Shown here piece by piece: positions 1-12,315 of a stretch of DNA of 64,000 bases. Origin of the DNA: Cherax quadricarinatus (lineage: Eukaryota; Arthropoda; Malacostraca; Decapoda; Parastacidae); assembly GCF_038502225.1 (NCBI RefSeq), contig NC_091355.1:17603927-17667926 (forward strand), read 5' to 3'. The position numbers were made by a program, and so were the translations under genes. The notes beneath the pieces were generated by a model. The model searched no databases. It saw only the letters and a list, made by a program, of their open reading frames with translations, and had not been told where the DNA came from. Position 1 is the first letter of the stretch, and every line of letters starts with the position of its first letter.

Positions 1-301
1 CCTGACGCAGTAATCATACACAACATATATTATCCCATCTTTTCATGGCCCTCTCCCCACCCCCCCAAAAAAAAAAATCCGTTTAAGAGATGGATGTAAT
101 TTTCCCCCCAAGTGACATTTGCTTTGGGGATGTGTATTGAGGCAAGGGACGCTGATGGATGGGGACGGGAGATGGGGACTCAGTGAGTACCCCCCATCCC
201 CCACCCCTTCCCCCAACACACACACGCCATCCATCACTCTCCATGAAGAAAGCCTTAGATTCTGTCCTTTACCAGCTTAATGGAGAGCTGAAAGTTATGT
301 G

Positions 302-302
<1 letters not shown>
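1..302. other. Non-coding start of window
   Basis: No gene or recognisable repeat. There is a C-run followed by an A-run near 55-77 and short CA-rich stretches. The short reading frames here have no protein-like composition. Confidence 0.6.

Positions 303-303
<1 letters not shown>

Positions 304-389
<86 letters not shown>
304..389. repeat. (TA)n microsatellite
   Basis: An uninterrupted alternating TA tract of about 86 bp. It makes a reading frame of Tyr-Ile repeats on both strands, which is an artefact. Confidence 0.97.
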
Positions 390-393
<4 letters not shown>

Positions 394-465
394 TATAATC
401 AGAATAACGTACTTGAATTCGAACCATGGTCTATGCAAGAAACAGACGTTTCACAACCTCTCTTA

Positions 466-2640
466 ATTACCACCACCACCTCTACCACCACCACCTTCAT
501 CACCACCGCCATTTCTCTCTACCATCACAACCTTCACCACTACCATCACTTCTCTCTACCACCATAACCTTCACCACCACCACCTTCACCATCTCTCTAC
601 CACTTTCACCACCACCACCTTCACCATCTCTCTACCACTTTCACCACCACCACTTTCACCATCTCTCTACCACTTTCACCACCACCACCGCCTTCACCAC
701 CACACACCTCTCTCTTCCACCACCCCACTTCACCATCACCTTCACTACCACCATCACCTTCACTACCACCATCACCTTCACTACCACCATCACCTTCACT
801 ACCACCATCACCTTCACTACCACCATCACCTTCACTACCACCATCACCTTAACTACCACCATCACCTTCACTACCACCATCACCTTTACTACCACCATCA
901 CCTTCACCACCTTCACCACCTTCACCACCATCACCACCTTCACCATCACCACCATCACCACCATCACCACCATCACCACCATCACCACCTTCACCATCAC
1001 CACCATCACCACCATCACCACCATCACCACCATCACCACCTTCACCACCTTCACCATCACCACCACCTTCACCACCACCACCACCTTCACCACCACCACC
1101 ACCTTCACCACCACCTTCACCACCTTCACCACCACCTTCACCACCACCACCACCTTCACCACCACCACCACCTTCACCACCACCACCACCTTCACCACCA
1201 TCACCTTCACTACCATCACCTTCACTACCACCATCACCTTCACTACCACCACCTTCACCTTCACTACCACCACCTTCACCTTCACTACCACCACCTTCAC
1301 CTTCACTACCACCACCTTCACCTTCACTACCACCACCTTCACCACCATCACCACCACCTTCACCATCACCACCACCCACCTTCACCATCACCTTCACCAC
1401 CTTCCCCACCACTACCTTCACCACCTTCCCCACCACCACCTTCACCACCACCTTCACCATCACCTTCACCACCTTCACCATCACCTTCACCACCTTCACC
1501 ACCACTACCTTCACCACCATCACCTTCACTACCACCATCACCTTCACTACCCTCACCTTCACCATCACCACCACCACCTTCATCACCACCACCACCTTCA
1601 CCATCACCACCACCACCTTCACCATCACCTTCACCACCTTCACCTTCACCTTCACCACCTTCCCCACCATCACCTTCACCACCTTCCCCACCACTACCTT
1701 CACCACCTTCCCCACCACTACCTTCACCACCTTCCCCACCACTACCTTCACCACCTTCCCCACCACCACCTTCACCACCACCTTCACCATCACCACCTTC
1801 ACCATCACCTTCACCACCACTACCTTCACCACCACCAACTTCACCACTATTACCGCCTCTCTCTAACACCGCCACCACCTCTCTACCACTTCCACCACCT
1901 CTCTCTACCACCGCCACCACCTCTCTCTACCACCGCCACCACCTCTCTCTACCACTGCCACCACCTCTCTCTACCACCGCCACCACCTCTCTCTCTACCA
2001 CCGCCTCTCTCTACTACCACACCACCTCTACCACCACCATCACACTTCTCTACCACCACACTTCTCTACTACTACTACTACCACCACCACCACCACCACA
2101 CCTCTCTACCACCACCACTACACCTCTCTACCACCACCACCACACCTCTCTACCACCACCACCACACCTCTCTACCACCACCACACCTCTCTACCACCAC
2201 CACACCTCTCTACCACCACCACCACACCTCTCTACCACCACCACTACACCTCTCTACCACCACCACCTCTCTCTAGCACCACCATCACCACAAGTATCAC
2301 CACCACCACCTTCACCACCACTATCACCACCACCACCTTCACCACCACTATCACCACCACCACCTTCACCACCACTATCACCACCACCACCTTCCTTCCA
2401 CTCACCTATCACCACCACACCACCTTCACCACCTTCATCATACCACCACCACCTTCACCACCACTATCACCACCACCACCTTCACCACCACTATCACCAC
2501 CACCACCTTCACCACCACTATCACCACCACCACCTTCACCACCACTATCACCACCACCACCTTCACCACCGCCTTCACCACCCTCATCACCACCACCACC
2601 ACCTTCAACACCACCACCGCCTCCTCCACCGCTTCCCACC
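466..2640. repeat. 2.2-kb G-poor CACC/TTC minisatellite complex
   Basis: The plus strand is almost free of G and is built from CAC, ACC, TTC and CTCTCT words. Blocks of different period follow each other: an 18-bp unit around 735-900, a 9-bp ACCACCATC-type unit around 940-1050, a 21-bp unit around 1240-1340, a 24-bp unit around 1660-1770, CTCTCTACCACC-type units at 1880-2275, and a 27-bp unit at 2311-2390 and 2454-2565 (TTC recurs every 27 bases). Most periods are multiples of three, so open frames of 616 codons (plus) and 332 codons (minus) arise. They are His/Thr/Leu or Gly/Glu/Val repeats with no domain, and I do not call them genes. Confidence 0.95.
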
Positions 2641-3090
2641 AAGCAACCCACATATATAATAGTGTTTTTTTTTTCTCCGGTACTCTCCCGCCCCGGGTCT
2701 TTTCCAAGTAGTGGTGACCCGGCCTTAGCTCCTATCTGGGGAGTGTCTCGAGACGTAAGTCTCCCTTGGGAGGAGGTACAAATACCCCCTCATCTTTGGG
2801 ACCAACTGTCCCTAGGCCTAGCCACAATCCCCGCCCTCACTGGGCTCGTAGGGAGAAGCTAGGCCTCTGGTCTGCCATCTGCCCCGCCCCAAAGGGGCTC
2901 GTCGGGATGGCAGTCTTATGAGCTGCAGGTGATAGCAAGCTCAGGCCTATAATAGTGGTGTTTTCTTCCAACAGGTATGGTAATAAGACACTACATGTGG
3001 TTTATATCACTTTAATTTTCTATCTCAATATAATGCCATAAATAACATAAATTGGCAGATTAACAAACAACCACTCTGTGTTTGTCACAG
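2641..3090. other. GC-rich segment, possibly a dispersed repeat
   Basis: After a T-run at 2666-2676 comes about 300 bp much richer in GC than its surroundings, with internally repeated GGGGCTCGT/GGGCTCGT words near 2830-2910. It has no long coding frame. It may be an interspersed repeat, but I found no second copy in the window. Confidence 0.3.
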
Positions 3091-3093
3091 TGT

Positions 3094-3266
<173 letters not shown>

Positions 3267-3499
3267 TACACAGAGTTTGATAACGTTAGGTTAAGGATCC
3301 TTAGCTATATTGACAAGCTATTTACAGGTTAAGGATTCCTAACTTTGTTGACGTGCTAAGAGCTGTTACCTACATCAGCTCATTTGAAAGCATTTTTATT
3401 GTTACGAGACATACAAGTAGGGAAGAGGATGAAGTTGGAGCCATCTGTGGGCCAGCATTTTCATTTGATCAACTGACTTTATCTCTTTGACATCATAAT

Positions 3500-3500
<1 letters not shown>
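3267..3500 (-). mobile_element. LINE-G 3' fragment (G1), 5'-truncated
   Basis: The sequence matches the 3' untranslated end of the longer LINE-G copy at 37030-37230, with shared words such as GGTTAAGGATTCCTAACTTT and GATGAAGTTGGAGCCATCTG. Read on the minus strand, its 3' end lies at 3267 and is followed by (AG)n. The 5' truncation is at about 3500, where another (AG)n tract begins immediately. No coding sequence remains. Confidence 0.8.
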
Positions 3501-3501
<1 letters not shown>

Positions 3502-3557
<56 letters not shown>

Positions 3558-3565
3558 CCCCCCCC
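3502..3565. repeat. (CT)n followed by (C)n
   Basis: About 54 bp of CT and then about 11 C residues, directly at the truncated 5' side of G1. Confidence 0.95.
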
Positions 3566-3639
3566 TGTGTTACTGCACTGGATTCCATAATCCTAATCAC
3601 GGTAACAGAACTGAATGTAAGGGTAATGTAATGTAAGGA

Positions 3640-4095
3640 TAACTTCAGTACTTAAAAAAATCAATAAATTCTGAAAGGTCAAAACTTTGAACGTAGTGTT
3701 TATGTTTAAAGTGTTTATTACGCTAGATATATTCCTAATGAAATACATAAACATTATATAGTATTAGTTAACAGAAACTAGTATTCTAAATCACTTCTCA
3801 AATATTCTGAGACTATTTTGCTGTACATTTACATTTTACAATGAGTAAATGCTTCATGTATATTGTGGGAAGCACATGTAGTATATACAAAATACTTGAG
3901 ATCACAGGATCCATACAGCCACAACACCCTAGATAACCTAACATAAAAATATACTCAATGTTGTGAAACAGTAGTCAACACCAGGACTAATACCGGTAAA
4001 CATGGAACAGCAATAGCGAAATAGCGATCGTCAAGCACCGTAATTACACAGATGTTCTAAAACCAGAGCAGTCCCAATTACAATGCTTGGCAGTG
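3640..4095. repeat. Dispersed repeat, diverged copy of 9375-9830
   Basis: Collinear word matches with 9375-9830 include a TATTGTG..GCACAT-type block, ACTTGAG.TCACA.GATCCA, CAACACC and CATGGAACAGCAAT. The order and orientation are the same, so the two stretches appear to be diverged copies of one unclassified element. There is no coding potential. Confidence 0.55.
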
Positions 4096-5238
4096 TTATT
4101 CCTTATTCCCCGACTGTGACAGAGTATAGATAGCCAACAACGTAGCATATCCAGAGTAACTTTCTGGACAGAAAAGTGTCATGAGAGAAAAACCTGCTAC
4201 CATCCACGGAACATAAATATGGATACTCAACATATGATCCTTGTGTAGGAGAAAACCCACATCGACATAGGCACACATTCTTTCACTCCCCACGGGAGAC
4301 ATGCATGGATATGCAAAACCATTTAATCTCGCTTAGAAATGAAGAGAAGAAGAATCTAGCCAGCAATCGCTCTTCCACAAGGAATCAGTGCACTGAGGTC
4401 GTGGGTAGCTTTTCTAGAAACTCCTCTCTTCGCCTCTCTACTCAAGAATATTTCTAAAAATTTTCGAGGAGTAGAAGTGGGTGAACGATAATTACAGAAG
4501 CATCGGTTACTCACATATAAAACTAGAGTTAAAAATGTCATAACAACAATGAAAATGACAGACACGATGATCATTACACTTCGTGCCGAGTTAGAGTAAG
4601 ATTAAAATATATACAGCTTCTGGAGTAGGTACAGACCATACACAGCTTCAAGAGTAGGGATAAATCGTCACCAGTTTCAAGAGTAAGTGCTCAACCAGTA
4701 AGAAAAAACAATGGAAAACTCAAAATGCAGATTTCATCTGAGAGTCAGGCCAGTTGTTGCGTCTTCAACTTTCTCAACAAAATAAACTACGCAGATCCTA
4801 CACACAACTAAAATATTACTATTGTGATTCCTGCAGAGAATAACAATAGCACATTTTTTTATATTAGGTAAATATATCTTGTGCATAATAAAAATTTAAA
4901 TAAAATGTATAAAATGCCGTAAGTTGAAATATTTAGATTTAACAAATGTTTGTGCTGTTTTACTAACATTTTGAGTTTCAACATATAAATGCATATTTAA
5001 TAGAAAATTATCTGAGTATTTATAAAGTTAATTTCTTGTCATGTCAAATTCTCTCTCTCAATCACAAAAAATGCAGGAAATATAAAAGAAACTATTGTGT
5101 GAGCTAGATACATTCCTGTCGTTTCCACGAAATGAATCCAGACAATGTACTTAGGTGGCTCCTGAGACAATCTCGATAACATCATTTTTCCTAGGTAGAG
5201 GATAAAATCAAACAAGGTGACAACGTTCTCCTTACAGT
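4096..5238. other. AT-rich unique-looking DNA
   Basis: No gene, RNA or repeat recognised. Reading frames are short, and none has a plausible domain or codon structure. Confidence 0.5.
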
Positions 5239-5702
5239 AATGTAGATGAATGGTTCAGAAAACCGACAAGTTGATAAATCAGACATGTGTGCAATACTTG
5301 GGTATTTTTAACGAGGAAACGTTTCGCCACACAGAAGCTTCATCAATCCATACACATATGTCTAATTTATCAACTTTTCGGTTCTCTGAACCATTCATCT
5401 ACATTCCTGTCAGACACAGCAACATCTTGGGATTTTGATACAGGGAACTCTTCACTAGCCCAACCTTTACGCATAACCTACTTCCACACTACGACTGCTA
5501 CAACTCGCCTGCCTACAGTATATAAGCCACTTCTCCGCAAATATGCAATATTCTTTTCAAGATTGATGGACTACATCGACTCAAGGCTGAGGTACTGAAT
5601 ACCTCAAACTCCGGTTCTTCACCATTCTCCTTTGTATGGACTGATGAAGCCACTATTTGGCGAAACGTTTCCTCATTAAAGATACCCAAGTGTTGCACAT
5701 GT
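5239..5702. mobile_element. P-type inverted-repeat element with two opposed hammerhead-like cores
   Basis: Two nested inverted relationships are visible. Arm 5239-5285 pairs with 5360-5405 (TGAATGGTTCAGA / TCTGAACCATTCA). The motif block at about 5281-5349 (minus) pairs with 5637-5702 (plus), both containing GAAACGTTTC next to a TTGGGTAT or ATACCCAA word and a TGCACA or TGTGCAA word. Known Penelope-like elements and retrozymes carry hammerhead motifs in terminal repeats, so I infer a relative. No reverse transcriptase is present. Confidence 0.5.
5637..5672 (+). ncRNA. Hammerhead-ribozyme-like core
   Basis: CTGATGA at 5641-5647 is followed by a short stem (GCC with GGC) and then GAAAC at 5662-5666, the order expected of a hammerhead core. 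Stem III would be very short (ACGT), which in known cases requires pairing of two copies. Self-cleavage is not demonstrated. Confidence 0.35.
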
Positions 5703-7871
5703 CTAATTTATTTCCTTATAGTAATCACTGCACATCCTTTACCATCAGGTTGAAGTACAAGTAAATACGGTGAAGCTCATGGACTCTTGCTTCTTTTAAT
5801 AAGTCTGTGATAACCGAGAAAATATCTCTTCCTGACCAATTTTGTTTAACAGGATTCCATCTGTGTGGTGATTACTTAACAGGTTATACGTAATGTACAA
5901 CACTGACATATCACCAAGAAAATGAGGTGTATCCTAGGATAACAGATTTAATACTACTATTCTAGAAAATGCAGAATGCGGGAGCTTTTCAGACGTGCCT
6001 CGATTCCTCTGGTAATGTGAGGTAATTCAGTATGATTTTCAGTTTGTAATGGAAGAACTGTAGTAGTAGGAAAGGCCACTATACGCCTGAAAATTGACTG
6101 ATGTAATACACATGAACCAAACTTTCTCTTACCAGGAATGTGAACTAAATAATTCAAATCACTTCATTTTTTAACTTTCAATGATCCAGCATACCTCTCT
6201 GGTGTTACATTTCCTAAAACAAACTTTTGTGTTATCATTCTATCTCCTTTACCTTCCGATCACCTACTAAGCTGTTAACTGCAAACTCGAGAGCATATAA
6301 TGTTTTTCTGCAACATAACAGGAGCAATGCTTGCTGAAGGAGATTGTGTTCTCAACCAGACTTCTTTTAAAGCTGATGAAGGGCTACGAATTTTGTCCAT
6401 TAATGAGTTGAAAAGAGCTATAACCAAGATTTGCTAGTTTACTTTCCCCGATTGCGAACAAAAATAATGACAGTCGTTCGTCCTAATAACTCGGGAATTC
6501 TTTGCAGTAAGCCCCTATTCTAGTCTTCAGAGACTAGTGGAAGCATTTCAACGCTCTGTGAGTATTGGTGATAATGGTAGAAAGAACAGAAGTGATTCCC
6601 AGGTGAGATGAGGCTTACGGAAAATTTTTCGAAGCGAGATTTGGTTCTTCAAATAACTGAATTTCTCTAGGAAGACTCATCTTTAAAAAAGAATAGTGCT
6701 CCTGGGGTCAGCGTCCCCGACGCCCGATCCATCACTAGGCCTATTGCGCCAGGTGGCGGTTTGGAGACTAATTTCTTTTGCCAAACGCTTGACAAGTATG
6801 GCAATTCTAAACATGTGAAGTCACCGACTCAAGACCAGGTAAAGATTTTAGCCAGCTACCCAGAATCTTTCTCAAACCAATATGTCCACCTAGAGGACTA
6901 GTAAGAGCGAACGCCATAGCTTGCCTGCAAAAAGATTCAAGCAATACAATACAATACGGTACTTCACACAGTAGAACAAAAATCCAACTAATTCATGAAA
7001 CCATTGTTGCTGTAGCAGTAATACTGATCCAAGCTCTTAGTGATGGATCAAGTAATTGCTCCATGATGTCCTCGTGTGTACATCTATTCTCTTTTACAAG
7101 AAGTTTTCTCACTCAGTCGCTACAGGAGACGAGGGACGAAATACGCCACTAAATAATATACTTAAACATAGCTTATAATCATCCACAGATAAGACCATAG
7201 TGCGTGTCGAATAACGATGAAAACACTGCTGGATTAATTCTTTGAGCTTCGTGGACATAAATTTTCTCCCTTGAATTACCTATTGTTATGGGTTCAGTAG
7301 AAACACTAGATGCTCCAATGACAATATTTCCACTCAAGTGTTGAGCATCCTACATCGAAAATTTCCCTGAAATTCCAGCTACTAATTATCTAGAATAATA
7401 AGCAGTTTCAAAATTTATTTTATGTTGGGGTACTTTACAAAATTGGTTCCATATGATCCTAGGGAACAAATCAGACAGAAATGTGTTATCTCGTAACAAC
7501 GTCAAAAATATACGCGAGATACGATAGCAAGTTTCCTTTACAGTTATATTGTTCAGGTCAGCTTTACCAGTTGAATAAGTGTCTCATTGCAGACTGCACG
7601 TTTTCCTCAGACATTTTATCCTCGTTTAGTCATCTAATTTGCTCTTGGACATTAAGAAGACGATAGGTAAACTGTGGCTGTGGACTTCCATAAAAAAACA
7701 GTTATAACGTTGATACCCTTTTTAATGTCATTTTCGATGTCCTTGTTACTCTAGAAGGCAAGTATATATAGCGGCATAGCAATACCATCTTGAATGCCCT
7801 TTCTTTTTGCAATAGAAACGTCTAAGGTTTTTCCTTCCCTTATCTTTATGCTGTCTTGCTTGACAGACTGA
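5703..7871. other. Unrecognised AT-rich DNA
   Basis: About 2.2 kb without a recognisable gene or repeat. A small ATACA run is at 6938-6957. The frames at 5957-6157 and 7481-7666 are short and lack protein-like features. Confidence 0.5.
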
Positions 7872-7990
7872 CTCGGAAGCGACTCACGAAATCGTAAAAA
7901 CACACACGCACTGGCCTGGGGTTTTACGACACTCTTGCCATGAGTTCTAACCCCACTCGTACCGTGGTTTGACTCGGTACAGGTTGGGTA
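7872..7990 (+). mobile_element. Decayed W-type tRNA-like SINE (W3)
   Basis: Contains ACTCACGAAATCGTAA, the terminal word of the W elements at 16493 and 16615, followed by a GTTCTAACCCC-type B-box-like word near 7946 and a GTACCGTGGTTTG word similar to the GGTATGGTTTG of W1 and W2. It is diverged, and no target duplication was found. Confidence 0.4.
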
Positions 7991-9114
7991 GTGAAAGGTG
8001 GAGAACAATACTAAAGTGAGGAATTACGTTAAGCTGAAGCTCATTAAAAGTGAGTCGGAATTACTCGTAAGGAATTCTATAAATGTCTTCCTCCACATCT
8101 CAAGAAACAAATCAGTGGCTGTCCGTGTTCCGAAGTATCTGAGATGGCTTTCATAGTTCATATTTATGAGATAATCCATGAAATTTTACAAAATAAAGCT
8201 CACTCAAGCAAAAATTCACATTAAGCCGTGAGAAAGGCTGGTGGTACAGGGTCTACCCATGCACTCACAGGATAAAAACGTAAGCTGCCTGACACTATGA
8301 AAGGCAATTATCTGCTCTTTAGCAAATTAAAGCAAACGCCTCTTTTTGCTTTCTTCTTAGCGTACAAAAGGTACATTCATAACTAACAGGAATTAACTCG
8401 AGAACAGCTTCTGGATTTTGTCATAAACAATGTATATCTCCTATAGTAGTGATGCTCTGCACTCCTGAATTTTTCAAGTTAGTGCGTAAAAAGGTAGCTT
8501 AAGGCTCGTTCTTGGTTCTCCATCACTTCGAAATATGTGCATTGGTTATGTTCTAATAAACTTGGAACTCAAGGACCCCTTTTCAGTTGTTGTCTTACGA
8601 CTATGATCCCTTATTTCTTCACGTTCCCATACCTCCCTATTTAAAATTCGTTGGGGATTTGTACACTCCAACTGAAGCTTTAATAGCCTATCCTGTTATG
8701 TTTATCCACGGGGTAAGGACCAGACTACAAATCAGGTCAACAGTGCTTCCTCTTTTATGATATAGTATCACCCTGATTATTCGTCTTACAGTTTGTGCAG
8801 TGTACCTATGGCTGTAAAGTATTCCAAGTGACTTCGCAACTCTCTAACACTTTTGTAACTTAAGAGTACCTAGTTTACTCAGTGTTGATGTTTTCAATAG
8901 TTCCACAGGTACAGATTCTGGAAATTTGTCAAATGCCTAAGACAGAGATATGGATAAACTAGTTTTGTAAAACAGTATAAATGAGCTTTTGAATTCTTGA
9001 AAGATGAGCTGTATTTCTTCAGCTCTTAGACAGGGTCCCAGTTTGTACTTATACCTCTGGCATTACGTGGGATGAACAGTTGGAATCCTCACTATGAAAG
9101 TACTGCCGGTAGAT
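7991..9114. other. Unrecognised AT-rich DNA
   Basis: No feature supported. The minus frame at 7751-8008 covers the SINE remnant and is not protein-like. Confidence 0.5.
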
Positions 9115-9577
9115 CAATCCTTGTAAATTGCGTGTTTGCAAAACTTTTTATAGATTTGAGAAATAAAGGAGAAAACTTTTCTGCTCACTTATTTATATCA
9201 TTTAATTCTTTACTTAGATACATATATCCCCTAGTGTAACAAACCGTTTTCAAGTTCAAGGTTAATATTTCACGTTTTCATTTTTCTGAATTTATTTTGA
9301 GGTTTTAAATACTTAGGTTCAACTTCGGCGGGAAAACATTAGTGTTTTCACAGTCAGGTTTACTTCGACGGGAAAACATAAGTATTTAAAACCTCAAAAT
9401 AAATTCAGAAAAATGAAAACGTGAAATATTATCCTTGAACTTGAAAACGGTTTGTTTCACTAGGGGATATATGTATCTAAGTAAAGAATTAAATGGTATA
9501 AATAAGTGAACAGAACAGTTTTCTCCTTTATTTCTCAAATATATAAAACGTTTTTCAAACACAATTTACAAGGATTG
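9115..9577. repeat. Large imperfect palindrome, about 205-bp arms
   Basis: Left arm 9115-9319 is the reverse complement of right arm 9375-9577 with only scattered mismatches and small indels, for example the AATTCTTTACTTAGATACAT block against its mirror image. The 55-bp loop carries two further related words, CGGCGGGAAAACAT and CGACGGGAAAACAT. The right arm continues into the repeat shared with 3640-4095. This may be a foldback transposon or an inverted pair of one element. No transposase is present. Confidence 0.9.
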
Positions 9578-9830
9578 TATGTACTTTGTACACTACGCCG
9601 TGGACAAACATATATAGCACATATGCAGTACTTGAGGTCACATGATCCAGTTAAACACAACATCCCGATTATCCAAAAGAAAATAGATACAGCGTTATGA
9701 AACAGTCAACACCATGACGAAAACGTGCAAGCATGGAACAGCAATGAGTCGTCAAACTCCCCAAGGTGGATACAACGAGGTCCTAAAATGAAAGCAAAGT
9801 TCCAGTTACGTTGCTAGTAAATACAAAATT
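9578..9830. repeat. Dispersed repeat, second copy of 3640-4095 family
   Basis: Continuation of the palindrome's right arm; it aligns by eye with 3860-4095 (shared CATGGAACAGCAAT, ACTTGAG, GATCCA, AGTCAACACCA words). Non-coding. Confidence 0.55.
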
Positions 9831-11151
9831 ATCTAGAGCAATGGTTCTTAACCTATTATGAGTCAAGCTCCCTATCGCAGTTTGTTATACATGTAAAAAT
9901 TAAAAAAGTCATCTTTATTTAAATAAGAAAGAAAAATTGAAAAGCTAGTTATCAAAGTTTTTTAACTGTTCAAAAGAGTGGGTTTAATGAACAAATCGCA
10001 AATACACAATATATTTCTTATTTTTGTCTGCTGGAGTACTTGCACGTATGTAGTCCCACACCAGCTGCTTGCCGTTCTTCCAAGGACAGTGTGTGTGAGA
10101 TCTCATCAGGGCGGCTAGCAGGAGTATTTGGACTGATGGACAATAAAGATCGAGGCTCCCTTTCAGTTGGGTACCGAGCCGTGGAAAGCTTTTCCTGATG
10201 ATCTCGTTGGCTATATTGTCTTTTATGCCATCCTTAGGAACTCGCTCAGTTAAGACCATGCAGAACGCTTTGGTTAGCTACCAAATTTATCGCAAGTGCA
10301 TTTATACTTTGTGTGAATTTGGGTATCAACGTAGGAAGTTATTGCAGTGCAGAGTCTGGGTCGATACATATGCCATTTACAGAAATATTGGCTGTTACAA
10401 GAAAATCGCTAGAGCGACGCTCTCTGGCGCTCTTCGTTCGGGTGCTTTCCTTTTTATCAAAGCTGTGGGCCATAGTTTAATTTAAGCTAGTCATGTTAGG
10501 ACTGAGAAAGAATTTCACTGTCTGGTGCTTTTAGTGTAGCCGGGACCATCTTCCACAGAACTGCAGATATGTTCTGCTAGAATTTGCTTCCGTTGGAGAA
10601 CTAGAAGGCTGACAATGCAATATAAGGGGTTTTGCAGTATGTTTTCCCAGTCTCCCCAGTTTTCATAGTAAGATTTGCAGTTATTGTGATTCTTCAAGAG
10701 AAAGGTTTAGAAAGTTTTCCAACAGCGAATTAAGAAAGGAATTGTACTTGGTCAGCTTGGTGCTTCCAAAGCATAGGGAGCACCGACAAAATTAGATTAG
10801 TTTAAAGAAGGAGAAACATTTATAAGAAGGTAAACGGCATCGTGGACATGGATGTTTCCGATACTTTTTTTTTCCGTACTTTCAAAGTCAATGATTATTT
10901 CCTAGAATCAAACTAATAACGCTGGACCCAGATGGTACACCAAGAAGAGCAATGCCAAGAAGGCTGTTACTTATTCTCTGATTGGTTTGCTGGAGGACAT
11001 TAATTCACATTTCAAAGGGGTTACAGAAAGGAATAGAATTTCCCATTGTTCTATGATATTTTTCTTATGTCCTCTAATGGAGAACTTGTGGTGCTTACAA
11101 GGGCGCCATCATCTAGGAACCTGGGGAGCTTACGGACCATCTCCTCAGTGA
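9831..11151. other. Unrecognised DNA with a hAT-like end motif
   Basis: CAATGGTTCTTAACC at about 9839-9853 resembles the CAGTGGTTCTCAACC terminal inverted repeats of many hAT elements. No partner end or transposase was identified. A 91-codon minus frame at 9984-10259 is not recognised. Confidence 0.25.
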
Positions 11152-11490
11152 TTTACATGTGTCGAACCAGGTAAGAACCAGGAATAATGGATTTAAGTTG
11201 GATAAATTTAGATTTAGAAAGGACATAGGTAAGTACTGGTTTTCTAACAGAGTTGTAGATGCGTGGAACAGTCTTCCCAGTGGGGTGATAGAGGCTAGGA
11301 CCTTGGGTAGCTTTAAGAAGAGACTGGACAAATATATGAGTGGGAGGGGCTGGGTTTGATTGGTGTTGGGGGGTGCGGGAGTTGTTTCTTGAGTAGCTTT
11401 AGGTAGATGTCGTTTTGATAATGACCTGCCTCGTATGGGCCAGTAGGCCTTCTGCAGTGTTCCTACATTCTTATGTTCTTATGTTATGTT
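11152..11490 (+). mobile_element. LINE-C (CR1-like) 3' end, truncated (C2)
   Basis: Codons 11159-11359 encode the C-terminal segment also found at the end of the LINE-C ORF at 62595-63476: NNGFKLDKFRFRKDIGKYW, then WNSLPSGVIEA, then KKRLDKYMSG and a stop. After about 90 bp come GGGCCAGTAGGCCTTCTGCA and the ATTCTTATGTTCTTATGTT tail typical of CR1-like ends. It is strongly 5'-truncated and carries only the last 66 codons, so it is not functional. Confidence 0.85.
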
Positions 11491-11933
11491 ATCTCTTCAG
11501 AAAAGGAGACAGGTGAGCGGCTCACCGTGCTGAATCAGTTTCGTGTTAACTAAAGATAAGTTTTGAATTTGTGATACAACATAAGTAGATGAATTAATAA
11601 AGAGAAGGGAAATGTTAGTAAAGGACGAGTCACTCACATGAGTTAGCTAACAAGGCCCACAAGTCAGCTTCTTGTGACGTAAATGTAACTTCTAGTCTAG
11701 TTAATGTTTCGTTAGTAATTTTCTACTGAATAAATAGTTCATTTAATAACTTTTCCTTACCATATTCATGAAAATATATTTTAATTATCAATAGGAATTT
11801 ATTGCAAATAGATATTTAATGTCTGACGAAAAATACTTAAGTGATGACTAAAGTCAGCTATCACGCAGGTAAACTTCTTTCAGACATTTCCCGAAATAAT
11901 TCCATTTCTATTGTTCATTGTTTATAGAAAGTT
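11491..11933. other. No feature seen
   Basis: AT-rich sequence with no repeat or gene recognised. Confidence 0.5.
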
Positions 11934-12102
11934 ACCCCTCAAGGAAGGTTCCTTGATGTTGGTGAGGGGCTCTTGATTTAGGGAATTGGATCTGTGCTCC
12001 AGTTCCCCAAATTAAGCCTGAATGCCTTCCACATCCCCCCCAGGCCCTGTATAATCCTCCGGGTATAGCGCTTCCCCCTTGATTGTAATAATAATATAGA
12101 AA
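11934..12102 (+). mobile_element. D-type dispersed repeat with TAATAAT tail (D1)
   Basis: A 165-bp unit containing CAAGGAAGGTTCCTTG (a palindrome), GGAATTGGATCTGTGCTCC, and a 3' end GTATAGCGCTTCCCCCTTGA followed by TAATAATA. The last 50 bp match a second copy at 48040-48088. I recall this as a very common decapod repeat. It is probably a SINE-like element, but no tRNA promoter is evident. Confidence 0.55.
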
Positions 12103-12165
12103 GTTACTCGAATCTTTCTTGTTTATGCCAAGTAGTGAAGTGTAGCAGAAGTAGAGCATCGGTCT

Positions 12166-12166
12166 T

Positions 12167-12212
<46 letters not shown>

Positions 12213-12269
12213 TGTGTGTGTGTGTGTACGTGTACTCACCTAGTTGAGGTTGCAGGGGTCGAGTCCGAG

Positions 12270-12315
<46 letters not shown>

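Noticed and set aside
426..2276. 616-codon open frame rich in Thr, His, Phe and Leu
   Set aside because: It is a translation of the CACC/TTC minisatellite. Repeat periods divisible by three keep it open, and the minus strand is equally open. No start context, domain or varied composition.
6700..7480. Possible decayed transposon coding region
   Set aside because: Scattered protein-like words only. No ordered motif of any transposase or polymerase could be followed.
9984..10259. 91-codon minus frame near a hAT-like end
   Set aside because: No transposase motif that I can recognise, and no extension of homology on either side. Left unnamed.
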